NCBI GenBank assembly: GCA_016710325.1
Contig: JADJXK010000002.1
Coordinates: forward strand, 3,844,001 to 3,908,000
Origin: Candidatus Leptofilum proximum
Lineage (GTDB): Bacteria > Chloroflexota > Anaerolineae > Promineifilales > Promineifilaceae
Length of the DNA stretch: 64,000 nucleotides
Direction: 5' to 3'
Part shown: piece by piece, positions 34,328 through 43,200 of the stretch
Numbering within the stretch: the first letter of the stretch is position 1
Layout: every line of letters begins with the position of its first letter
Notes under the pieces: generated by a model
Databases searched by the model: none
The model's input: only the letters and a program-made list of their open reading frames with translations
What the model was told of the DNA's origin: nothing
Made by a program: the position numbers and the translations under genes

Positions 34328-35494
34328 TTAGTACCCGGTTTCAATGGATCCATCTTGCAGACCAGCATTGATTTCTTCCAATTGTGTTTTGATTTCGTCG
34401 GAAACGGTGGCGTCGAAGTCATGGAACGGGGCCAGGCCGACATCACCCACAAAGTTGCCCGACGGGAAGCTGCCTTCTTGAGCAGCCGATACCAGGTCAA
34501 ACACACCGGGGGTGATGAGCTTCATTGCGCTGGAAACCAGGCAGGAGTGCGCTTCGGGAACGGTTTCCCATTGGTCGCTATCCACACCGATGCAGTAAAG
34601 ACCTTCATTACCGGCGACCTCAATGAGAGCGCCATTACCGGTTTTACCACCGGCGCCAAAGATGACGTCGGCGCCCTGGCCAATGGCCTGAGCGGCGGTG
34701 CTGGCACCCCATTCGGGGTCGGTAAAGGCTACGTCCAGGCCACCGGGGTGGAAGGTGGAGATGGTGGTTATATCTGGGTTAACATAAACAGCGCCGTTTT
34801 CGTAACCAACCTTAAAGGCTACCACAGGCGGAACCAGGTCTGTACCTAAAACGGCCGCAATTGTGTTGGTTTCGGTCAGCATACCGGCCAGCGCACCGGC
34901 CAGGAAGCCGGCTTTGTCTTCATTAAAGATAAGGCCAGCGACGTTATCTACCGCTTCACCCTGGAACTGGTCCACACCAATGAAGTTGACGTCTGGATAG
35001 GTGGCGGCGGCTTCGAGGGTGGCTTCACCCAGGGCAAACCCAACGGTTACGATGACGTCATAGCCAGCGTCGGCGAACAGGGCGATGTTGGCACCGTAAT
35101 CTTTGGCATCGACAGTTTCGATGTAATCAACCTGGGCACCCAGTTCGGCTTCGGCGCGCAGGACACCTTCCCAGGCAGACTGGTTGAAGGATTTGTCATC
35201 GATTTCACCAACGTCGGTGACGAGACCCACGCAGAACACCTCTGCGCTGGCGCAGCCGTCTTCAGCGGTTTCAGTGGTCTCTTCTTCCATCACTTCTTCG
35301 GTGGGTTCTTCCATCACCTCTTCGGTGGGTTCTTCCATCACTTCTTCGGCGGGTTCTTCGGTGTCGGTGGTTGTGTCTTCGGCCACCGGCTCGGTATCTT
35401 CAGCAGCGGGTTCTTCACCACCACCGCCACACGCTACCAGGGCCATGGCCAAAATAAGCAGCAGGCTCAACAACCAAAACTTTGATTTTTGCAT
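34328..35494 (-). CDS. BMP-family nucleoside-binding lipoprotein
   Basis: 388 residues. The signal peptide ends in LVAC with the lipid-modified cysteine. An acidic linker holds three copies of an 8-residue repeat (EPTEEVME). The mature domain is a BMP/PnrA periplasmic-binding fold, with VGLVTDVGEIDDKSFNQSAW and VTVGFALGEA. It captures the substrate for the ABC transporter. The 5' end has a good promoter (35573-35601) and a ribosome site GGAAGGAG. Confidence 0.93.
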   Translation of the reverse strand: MQKSKFWLLSLLLILAMALVACGGGGEEPAAEDTEPVAEDTTTDTEEPAEEVMEEPTEEVMEEPTEEVMEEETTETAEDGCASAEVFCVGLVTDVGEIDDKSFNQSAWEGVLRAEAELGAQVDYIETVDAKDYGANIALFADAGYDVIVTVGFALGEATLEAAATYPDVNFIGVDQFQGEAVDNVAGLIFNEDKAGFLAGALAGMLTETNTIAAVLGTDLVPPVVAFKVGYENGAVYVNPDITTISTFHPGGLDVAFTDPEWGASTAAQAIGQGADVIFGAGGKTGNGALIEVAGNEGLYCIGVDSDQWETVPEAHSCLVSSAMKLITPGVFDLVSAAQEGSFPSGNFVGDVGLAPFHDFDATVSDEIKTQLEEINAGLQDGSIETGY

Positions 35495-35572
35495 TTTGTT
35501 CTCCTTCCTTACTCAGAAACTATTGGTAGACAGGCACCAATGCCGTGTCTTTGTCCAGTAAAAGGTCAGACG

Positions 35573-35601
35573 ATTATAGTAGTAAGCGAATAAAGCAGCA
35601 A
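35573..35601 (-). promoter_or_regulatory. Promoter of the BMP/ABC operon
   Basis: On the minus strand TTGCTG (35601-35596), 17-base spacer, TATAAT (35578-35573). Transcription would begin about 70 bases before the lipoprotein ATG. Confidence 0.75.
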
Positions 35602-35623
35602 CAGAGAGGCACGGCCGTTCCTC

Positions 35624-36739
35624 CTACGTTTTCCGTGATCTTCTGCCCTTTTTACGGCGTGGGTCTGGCTTGTTTTCAGGTGGCGTGGCGGACGGCCGCT
35701 GCCGCCGTGGCTTGGGCTGGGGTGGCGTAGAGATGACCCCGGTGAAGGTGTTGATCTGCTGGAGCAGGCTGCGCAGCTTGCGGTTGCTTTGCAGCAGCGG
35801 ATACGTCTGGAGCATTTCCCGGTAAAGTTTAAACCAAAGCTGGAAGTCGTCGCGACGGCCGTAGCGCTCCATCGATCCCTCACGGCGGAACTGCCACGGC
35901 TTAAAGCCCGTGTAGTGAATGCCGTACAGCACGTCCAGTTCCGGGTAGCCGTTCAGGCTGTGAAAGCGCAAATCGACGTTGGTCCACTGGCCGGAGTAGC
36001 GCAGTGTCAGGTACTGCATCTCGGGCCAGTCGAAGGCGTCGCTGACGAGCGGTTGGACAGCGGGCGTTTGAATGTCGGCCAGGATGGCGTTGAACTCGGC
36101 CAGGGATGGCTCCAGCACCAGCAGCGAGCTGATGACGCCCATGTTGCTCGGGTCGCTGGCCACGCGGTCGGTGATTTCGCGGGGAATGGGTTGGCCGTGC
36201 GGGCAGGCGGCGTAAATCTGATGCCAGTGCCAGGTGCCGTTCTGGGCCACGCTGCCCGGAATGATAAAGTTGCCGTCCTCGCCCCATTCCATGACGTTGG
36301 TTTTGCGCTCGTTGATCGTGCCAGCCGGGGTGGGCAGGGTGAACAGGTGGTCGTAGTGGCGCAGCGGCAGCAGATCGGCGTCGAGCAGCACAATCTTGTC
36401 GTAGGTGTGGCCCAGGTCGCCATTGGGGCCCAGGCGCAAGGCGTGCAAACGGGTGAAGACGTAGGGAAGATACGGCCGTTTGGCCACCCGCGCATGGGGC
36501 ACAAAAATCTTCTCTACGTCAATCACCTCATCATACAGATGGGCCAACGCCTGCCGCGCCGGGCGGCTGATTTCTTCTGTGACCATACAAATCAAATCAG
36601 CTTGCGTCTTTTGGCGGCGCAGGCCGTGGGCCAGCAGCAGCACGCCCGGCAGATAGCTGTCGTTGAGCATGAGGAAGGTGACAAAGGCGTAGCGGGAACG
36701 GCCGTTTGGCTGGCGCTTGGGGGTGGGTGTGGGAAACAT
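35624..36739 (-). CDS. Family 8 glycosyltransferase (glycogenin-like)
   Basis: 371 residues with a GT-A fold. Motifs are RYAFVTFLMLNDSYLPGVLLL (start of the fold), KIVLLDADLLPL with the metal-binding D-x-D, and HYTGFKPWQF near the C-terminus. The tail is basic (PRRKKGRRSRK). GT8 members transfer sugars from nucleotide donors, often to make starter glucans or surface glycans. Acceptor unknown. It neighbours a GH1 glucosidase on the same strand, which suggests glucoside metabolism. Confidence 0.85.
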   Translation of the reverse strand: MFPTPTPKRQPNGRSRYAFVTFLMLNDSYLPGVLLLAHGLRRQKTQADLICMVTEEISRPARQALAHLYDEVIDVEKIFVPHARVAKRPYLPYVFTRLHALRLGPNGDLGHTYDKIVLLDADLLPLRHYDHLFTLPTPAGTINERKTNVMEWGEDGNFIIPGSVAQNGTWHWHQIYAACPHGQPIPREITDRVASDPSNMGVISSLLVLEPSLAEFNAILADIQTPAVQPLVSDAFDWPEMQYLTLRYSGQWTNVDLRFHSLNGYPELDVLYGIHYTGFKPWQFRREGSMERYGRRDDFQLWFKLYREMLQTYPLLQSNRKLRSLLQQINTFTGVISTPPQPKPRRQRPSATPPENKPDPRRKKGRRSRKT

Positions 36740-36773
36740 GATTAGGAGATTGGAGATTGGAGATTAGAGACTA
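36739..36773. repeat. GGAGATT-unit repeat, single arm
   Basis: Four tandem 7-bp units (AGGAGATTGGAGATTGGAGA and ATTAGAGACT) just before the GT8 start, without the complementary arm. Same unit as the hairpins inside purSLQ and the YfhO-flippase gene. Confidence 0.75.
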
Positions 36774-36790
36774 TTATCATGATGGCCTTA

Positions 36791-38206
36791 TCAACCTCCT
36801 GAGTCCAACCGATCGTCTTCCATTGGCTTTACATCTGGCACAGCCGCCAAGAATGCTTCAAAATCCGCCCGGTAGTTAGCCGGATCACTCCCTGTAAAAA
36901 TTGTTTGCATCAACTCTGGGGCGTATTTTTCGGCCTGCTGGCTGGTGAGGCTGCGGCTGCGGCAGATTTCCTGGTACAAACGGCCGCTCGCCCGCCAGCT
37001 CCGCTCCTGCGTCTCTGGATTTATCTCGATCAGGCCAAAGCGCTGCGTCCAGGCGCGATCCCATTCAAAGTTGTCCACCAGGCTCCAATGATAGTAACCC
37101 ATCACCGGGTAGTTGAAGCTAATGGCCCGCCACACCTCGCGCAGATGGGTCATGAGGAAAGACGGCCGTAACCGATCCGCCTTATCCGGCACCCCATTTT
37201 CCGTAACGTAGATTGGCTTTTTGTACGGCAGCAGCGACTCAATAATCTGGAACAGTCCGGCGGGGTAGACTTCGCCGTAGTTGCCATCACTCACCACCGC
37301 GCCCGGCTCCCACCTGTCTGAGACCAGCCCGCCAAGCGGCGGAAAGTTGACATAAAAACGTGTGTAGTAGTTCAGGCCGATGAAGTCGTAGCTGCCTGCC
37401 AGGTGGGCAATAGGGCGGCGGCCAAAGGGGAAGTAGAGACGGCCGTTGGTCATTGAATCCAGCCACATATAGTTAAAGAGCCAGTTTACCCGCCCCGCCC
37501 ACCAGCGGCTCAACGGCAAGCTGCCGGGGCGCGCTTGCAGCACCGCCATGTTTTTGGCCACGCCTACCTGGGCCTGAGGCAGCTTCTCTTTAATCGTGTG
37601 GTAGGCCGCTGCGTGGCAGCCCAGCAGATTGGGAATGGCTCCCATTACGCCGGACCAGCCGCTGTGCTGGCCCAATGGGAAGTCCCCGGTCAGGTAGCGC
37701 ATAAACACGTACACCACTGGTTCGTTAATGGTGACCCACTTGGGAATGAGATCCCCCAGCACATCCACCACCTTGGCCGTGTAGCGCCGGAAGTAATCAA
37801 CCACCACTGCGCTGTTAAAATCACCCTTCTCCACCAGCCACAGCGGGTTGCTAAAGTGATGCAGCGTCACCATCGGCTCGATGCCCCGCTGGTGCATGGC
37901 CTGCAAAATTTCGCGGTAGCGGCCCAGGGCAGCGTCGTCAAAGACGCTGGGTTCGGGTTCGATGCGGCTCCACTCCAGCGAGAGGCGGTGGGCATTGGTG
38001 CCCATCTCGGCGGCGATGTCCAAATCCTGCTCGGCGTTGGCCCACCAGTTGCTGGCCAGGCCAGATTTTTGGTTGTGCAGGATACGGCCGTCCGCCTGCT
38101 CCCACACCCACCAATCGCTGTTGGTATTGTTACCTTCTACTTGATAAGCGGCCGTTGCCGTTCCCCATAAAAAATCTTTTGGAAACAACAGTTGTGCCCG
38201 TGCCAT
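36791..38206 (-). CDS. Family 1 beta-glucosidase
   Basis: 471 residues of the GH1 TIM barrel. The N-terminal signature FLWGTATAAYQVEG, the acid/base glutamate in VTINEPV and the nucleophile glutamate in YVTENGVPD are all present, as is YYHWSLVDNFEW. It hydrolyses beta-glucosides or related glycosides; there is no signal peptide, so it is cytoplasmic. It sits upstream of the GT8 gene on the same strand. Confidence 0.93.
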   Translation of the reverse strand: MARAQLLFPKDFLWGTATAAYQVEGNNTNSDWWVWEQADGRILHNQKSGLASNWWANAEQDLDIAAEMGTNAHRLSLEWSRIEPEPSVFDDAALGRYREILQAMHQRGIEPMVTLHHFSNPLWLVEKGDFNSAVVVDYFRRYTAKVVDVLGDLIPKWVTINEPVVYVFMRYLTGDFPLGQHSGWSGVMGAIPNLLGCHAAAYHTIKEKLPQAQVGVAKNMAVLQARPGSLPLSRWWAGRVNWLFNYMWLDSMTNGRLYFPFGRRPIAHLAGSYDFIGLNYYTRFYVNFPPLGGLVSDRWEPGAVVSDGNYGEVYPAGLFQIIESLLPYKKPIYVTENGVPDKADRLRPSFLMTHLREVWRAISFNYPVMGYYHWSLVDNFEWDRAWTQRFGLIEINPETQERSWRASGRLYQEICRSRSLTSQQAEKYAPELMQTIFTGSDPANYRADFEAFLAAVPDVKPMEDDRLDSGG

Positions 38207-38237
38207 ACATTGCTCCAGTTTGAAACGTTTTTATTCT

Positions 38238-38395
38238 TGACAAGGTGACTAGGTGACAAGGTGAAGGGGTGAAGGGGTGAACGGGTGAAGGGGTGAGTTA
38301 TTGAGTTGAGAACTTTTTATGGGTAACTTCTTTTCACGTTTCACTTTTCACGTTTCACTTTTTACTCGCCACTCGCCGCTCGCCATTATCACACG
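38238..38395. repeat. Mosaic of short-unit repeats
   Basis: One block joins three unit types: AAGGTGAC, AAGGGGTG (four copies) and, after a spacer, GTTTCACTTTTCACG and CTCGCCACTCGCCGCTCGCC. The arms are not complements of each other, so it looks like a junction of several broken elements. It lies before the beta-glucosidase start. Confidence 0.7.
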
Positions 38396-38488
38396 CGCGC
38401 TACCGTGCGCCAAATCTCCTCCAGCAAGCCAGGCTGTAACCTTCTCATAGACAATACTCCTATTTTGCACCGCTCCATGACCTACCCT

Positions 38489-38517
38489 TTGTGTATTAAT
38501 TCGCTGCTTGTTATACT
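38489..38517 (+). promoter_or_regulatory. Promoter of the V4R/response-regulator pair
   Basis: TTGTGT (38489-38494), 17-base spacer, TATACT (38512-38517) with a TG extension. Confidence 0.7.
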
Positions 38518-38573
38518 TGGGCGGCGTTAGCAACCATTTATTTACCAATGGTAAGGCAGCTTCGGAGGCTTTT

Positions 38574-39209
38574 GTGAGAGACTTAGTCCCACTAAGTAAT
38601 TATTACTACCCCAACAAGATGGGACGCATCATGTTAACATCGCTCGAAGAAGTCATGGGTCGTAATGGGCTTAATGCTCTCCTAAACCTTATCGAGCTGC
38701 CGCAGTACATCCAAAATGCCCCCCCCGATAACCTGGAACGCGAGTTTGATTTCGCCAACATCAGCAACATCAACCGGGGTCTGGAAGAGATTTACGGGCC
38801 GCGCGGCGGGCGTGGGCTGGCGCTGCGCAGCGGGCGTGCCATCTTTTCCCGAGGCTTGCGCCAGTTTGGCGCTCTGGCTGGCGTGAGCGACCTGGCGTTT
38901 AAGGTGCTGCCGTTAAAAACCAAGCTCAAAATTGGCATTCCGGCCGTCGCCCGTATTTTTACCCAATTCAGCGACCAGACCAGTCACGTAGAAGAAAAAG
39001 ACGATCATTTTTTGTACACCATCGATCGCTGCTCCATGTGCTGGGGCCAGCAGTCTGACCGGGCGATTTGTTACATCGCCGTGGGCATTCTGCAAGAGAC
39101 CCTGCGCTGGGTGAGCGGCGGGCTGGAGTTTCGTGTCGATGAAATTCAGTGCCACGCCATGGGCGACGAAGCCTGCGTGTTCAAAATTGACAAAGAGCCG
39201 ATCAAGTAG
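38574..39209 (+). CDS. V4R-domain (4-vinyl reductase-like) protein
   Basis: 211 residues from a GTG with GGAGG just upstream; the longer frame starts inside the promoter and is unlikely. The C-terminal part has the cysteine pattern of V4R domains: RCSMCWGQ, AICYIAVG and IQCHAMGDEACVFKI. V4R domains bind small hydrophobic molecules or metals and occur in sensors such as BchJ and XylR/DmpR. The N-terminal part (PNKMGRIMLTSLEEVMGRNGLN) is the usual helical cap. The stop is two bases from the start of the response regulator, so the two are likely one sensory unit. Confidence 0.8.
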   Translation: MRDLVPLSNYYYPNKMGRIMLTSLEEVMGRNGLNALLNLIELPQYIQNAPPDNLEREFDFANISNINRGLEEIYGPRGGRGLALRSGRAIFSRGLRQFGALAGVSDLAFKVLPLKTKLKIGIPAVARIFTQFSDQTSHVEEKDDHFLYTIDRCSMCWGQQSDRAICYIAVGILQETLRWVSGGLEFRVDEIQCHAMGDEACVFKIDKEPIK

Positions 39210-39211
39210 TT

Positions 39212-40081
39212 ATGAACGAAGCAGACAAAAAAAGCCAAGCAATTTTTATTGTAGAAGATGACAACGACCTGGCCGAAATGCTCCGCGCCTATTTTCGGGT
39301 GCAGGGGTATACGGTTGCCGTGGCCTCGCGGGGGCAGGATGCCGTGACGGCGATTTCAGACAATGTGCCGGATGTGGCGGTGCTGGACATTCGTCTGCCC
39401 GACATTGACGGGTATGAGGTGTGCCGCCAGCTGCGCCGGTCGCGCAAAACGCAGAACCTCCCCGTTATTTTCCTCACGGAAAAGCGCGAGCGTGAGGACA
39501 AGCTGGCTGGCCTGGAGCTGGGCGCCGTAGATTACATCACCAAGCCGTTTGATATTCAGGAGCTGCGGCTGCGGGTGCGTAATGCCCTGCGCCGCGCCCA
39601 GATGAGCACGCTGCTGAACCCGGTCACCGGCCTGCCTGAAGGCACGCTGGTGCGAGAGCAGCTGGCGCAAATGCTGAACCAGGCCGATTGGGGTGTGGTG
39701 ATGGCCGGGATTCGCGGCTTGAACAAGTTCCGCGACAAGTTTGGCTTTGTGGCCGCCGACGACGTATCGCGGGCGGTGACGCTGATGATTGCCAACGCAG
39801 TGCAGGAAAGCGGCGCGGGTGAGGCCTTTGTTGGCCACGCGGATTCTGGCGACTTCGTGATTTTGACCACGTCGGAGCTGTGCCGCAAACTGGCGGAGCG
39901 CTGCATGGTGCGGCTGCACCCGTCGATCCAATACTTTTATCCGGCGCTGGAGCGGCAGCGGCTGCACGAGCTGCCAGAGTCGGAGCGGCTGACGGTGTAT
40001 GTTGCGGCCGTTTCCTCCAACCAGTTCCAGGGCACGACTATGGAAGACCTCTTTACCGCGTTGGAGAAACATCGGCTTTAA
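39212..40081 (+). CDS. Response regulator with degenerate GGDEF domain
   Basis: 289 residues. The receiver domain (about 10-125) has the acidic pocket EDDND, phosphoacceptor Asp in VAVLDIRLP, the Thr in IFLTEKRE and the Lys in ITKPFD. The C-terminal domain has a GGDEF-like layout (PVTGLPEG ... IRGLNKFRDKFG), but the active-site loop reads GHADSGDF, so cyclic-di-GMP synthesis is unlikely. It is translated with the V4R gene and probably signals through protein contact. No histidine kinase is nearby. Confidence 0.85.
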   Translation: MNEADKKSQAIFIVEDDNDLAEMLRAYFRVQGYTVAVASRGQDAVTAISDNVPDVAVLDIRLPDIDGYEVCRQLRRSRKTQNLPVIFLTEKREREDKLAGLELGAVDYITKPFDIQELRLRVRNALRRAQMSTLLNPVTGLPEGTLVREQLAQMLNQADWGVVMAGIRGLNKFRDKFGFVAADDVSRAVTLMIANAVQESGAGEAFVGHADSGDFVILTTSELCRKLAERCMVRLHPSIQYFYPALERQRLHELPESERLTVYVAAVSSNQFQGTTMEDLFTALEKHRL

Positions 40082-40148
40082 GCCGGGCGGCCGTTTTTTA
40101 TCCCCCTTACATTTTGATACAATCCCCAACCGAATCTGAGGTTTCACG

Positions 40149-40180
40149 TCAGGGCTTCTCACAGCCCTGATTTTGTTTTT
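40149..40180 (+). terminator. Terminator
   Basis: 8-bp stem TCAGGGCT/AGCCCTGA with a six-base loop, followed by TTTTGTTTTT. Confidence 0.85.
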
Positions 40181-40183
40181 CCT

Positions 40184-40262
40184 ATCCACAGATTTCACAG
40201 ATGGCACAGATTTTTTATCGGGTAACCTCACATTCCTCTGGGTTCTCTGTGGCTCTATTGAA
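40184..40262. repeat. ACAGATT-type repeat before the YfhO-flippase gene
   Basis: ATCCACAGATTTCACAGATG-type units followed by TCTGGGTTCTCTGTGGCTCT. It is open in the frame of the next gene and would give an N-terminus with STDFTDGTDF, so the ATG after it (40266) is preferred. Confidence 0.6.
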
Positions 40263-40265
40263 CGT

Positions 40266-43200
40266 ATGAAGCGATTTCGCACTGATTTGTTGTTTTTGCT
40301 CGGTTTTTTGCTGCTGCCGCTGCTGTTGTTTGGCAGCGTGACGCTGGGTGGGCAGACGATGCTGCCGGTGGACAACCTGTACCAGTGGGCGCCCTGGTCG
40401 GCCTATGCCAGCGAGTTTAGCCTGACCCAGCCGCACAATCCGCTCATCAGCGACCTCATCATCCAAAATTACGCCTGGAAGCAGTTTGTGCGGGAGACCA
40501 TTTTTGCCCGCGACATTCCGCTGTGGAATCCGAATTTGTTTGCCGGGGTGCCGTTTTTGGCGGCGGGGCAGCACGGCGCCTATTACCCGTTTAGCGTGCT
40601 GTTCCTCATTTTGCCGCTGGCGCAGGCGTACGGCTGGTACACCGTGAGCCAGATATGGCTGGCCGGGGCGTTGATGTATGTGTACGGCCGTATCCTTCAC
40701 CTCCATCGCCCCGCTGCCTTCATCGCCGGGCTGGTGTTCCAGGGCGGGGCGTACCTGGTGATTAGTGCGGCCGTTTTCCCCATGATCAGCGGTGCGGTAG
40801 TGTGGCTGCCGTTGTTGTTAGGGTGTGTGGAGAAGGTAATTGGTGATTGGAGATTAGAGATTAGAGATTCAGACAATCTCCAATCTCCAATCTCTAATCT
40901 CCCTACCAACAAAACTTTGTGGATTGGTCTCGGCGCGGTGGCGCTGGGTGTGCAGATTTTGGCCGGGCATATCGAGTTTACCATCTACACCCTGCTCGTC
41001 ATGGCTGCCTACGCTGCCTGGCGGCTGGCTGGCCAATGGTGGCAATCCGATAACCGTTCACCGTTCACCGTTCACCGTTTACCGAAAACGGCCGCTTCCC
41101 TCATCGTCATGGTCTTGCTCGGTTTAATGCTCGGCGCGGTGCAGCTGGTGCCGCTGTATGAGTTGGGGCAGGTCAACTTCCGGCAGGAGTCGGCCAGCTT
41201 TGACGAGGTGCTGGGGTACGCTTTCCCGGCGCGGCGGGTGCTGACGCTGGCACTGCCCAACTTTTTTGGCAATCCCAGCCACCATAGCTACACCGACGTG
41301 TTCAGCGGCGAGGAAGTGGCGCTGAGCCAAAATTATTATGGCGAGAGCAAAACCAACACCGAGTGGGGCCTTAAAAACTACGTCGAAGGGGCGATTTACC
41401 TGGGCATTTTGCCGCTCTTTTTGGCGGCACTTGGCGTGCTGGGCGGCTGGCGACGGCGCAAAATACACGTCAGCTTTTTTGCCGTACTCAGTTTTTTCTC
41501 GCTGGCCTTTATTTTTGGCACGCCGCTGTACGCCATTTTGTATTACGGCCTGCCCTTTGTGAACCAGCTGCACACGCCGTTCCGCTGGGTGTTCCCGCTG
41601 TCGCTGGCGGTGGCGGTGCTGGCGGGCTTTGGCGCGGAAAGTTTGGAGAATTGGAGATTAGGAATTGGAGATTGGAGATTGGAGATTGGGAAAATCTCTA
41701 ATCTCCAATCTCTAATCTCCCTGATTGCTGCTGCTGGCGGCATTTTGCTGTTGGTGGGGTTGGCAGTGTCGTGGGGGATGTACGGCCGTTTCCAACCTAT
41801 CATCGAGCGCCTGTTCCTGGGACTGGCAGGCGCACCGTCTGCCTTTGCCGATGCGACCGCGTTTTACAGCTACACCTTCTGGCAACTGGTGACGCTGGGA
41901 TTGGTGCTGCTCGGTGTGGCGGTGGTGTTTTGGTTGAGTGGAAGAGGGGGGAAACGGCCGTATTGGATTCTGGCTGCCTCACTCCTCATCATTGTCGATG
42001 TTTTCCTGGCCAACCGCGGCTTCAACGCCAGCAACGACCCGGCGCTGCTCGACTTTAAGCCGGAGATGGTGCAGTGGTTGGAAGCGCAGCCCGGTCACTG
42101 GCGCATCACCAGCTTTGCCCCCAACGGCGACAAACCGTTCAACGCCAACTCTGGCTGGCTGTTCGACCTGCCAGACGTGCGCGGCTACGACTCGATCATT
42201 CCCCGGCAGTATACCGAGTACATGGGGGCAATCGAACCGCAGAACGAACTGCCGTTCAACCGCGTCCAGCCTATCGTCAACTGGGAGTCGCTCAACTCGC
42301 CGCTGCTGGATGTGCTGGGCGTGAAGTACGTTATTACCAGCGAGACGATAACGCTGCCCAAGTACACCGAGGTGTGGCGGGGGGAAGGGGTGCGGATCTA
42401 CGAAAACGCGGCCGTAGCCCCCCGTGTGTACACTTTGCCATTCACGGCAACGGCCGTTTCCAACAACCCTCTCACCGCCATGACCACCCAATACGACCCG
42501 CGCCAATTTGTAAATGTGGGGAGTGGAGATTGGAGAGTGGAGATTGGAGATGGAGCTAATCTCCACTCTCCAATCTCCGGTGTATACCAACCTGCTGAAA
42601 TTACCGCCTATTCAAACCGAGAAGTGGTGGTAGATACGGCCGTCTCCCAGCCCAGCTGGCTCATCCTCAATGACAGTTATTTTCCGGGGTGGAAAGCGTT
42701 TGTACGGCCGTTGTCTGATCCCGATGCGGAAGAGAGAGAAGTTACCGTCATGCGCGTCAACGGAAATTTTCGTGGCGTTTTGCTCCAGCCCGGTGAGTGG
42801 CAGGTGCGCTTCCGCTACAGCCCGACGAGTTTCCAGCTGGGCGCGCTGGGCAGCTTCATGGCCGGGATTATTTTGCTCTTTGGTGCGGTGGTTTGGGGCT
42901 GGCAGCGCTTTTATCGGGCCGATGGCGAGCAAAGTATCACCCGCAGCCTCGCCAAAAACAGCCTGGCCCCCATTGCCCTGAATCTGTTTAACAAACTCAT
43001 CGATTTTGGTTTTGCCGCCTTTTACCTGCGCCTGCTCGGCCCGGCCGGTTCCGGCAGCTTCCAGACGGCCATCGTCACCGCCGGGATTTTTGACATCGTG
43101 TCCAACTTTGGCCTGAACATCCTGCTTATCCGCGACGTGGCCAGCGACCGCGACAAAGCGCCCAACTACCTGCTCAACAGCACCGTCCTGCGTCTGGGCA

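Noticed and set aside
38238..38395. Possible CRISPR array
   Set aside because: Units are 7-8 bases in direct tandem without spacers, and no cas genes are present. The same holds for 47316-47408 and 60661-60770.
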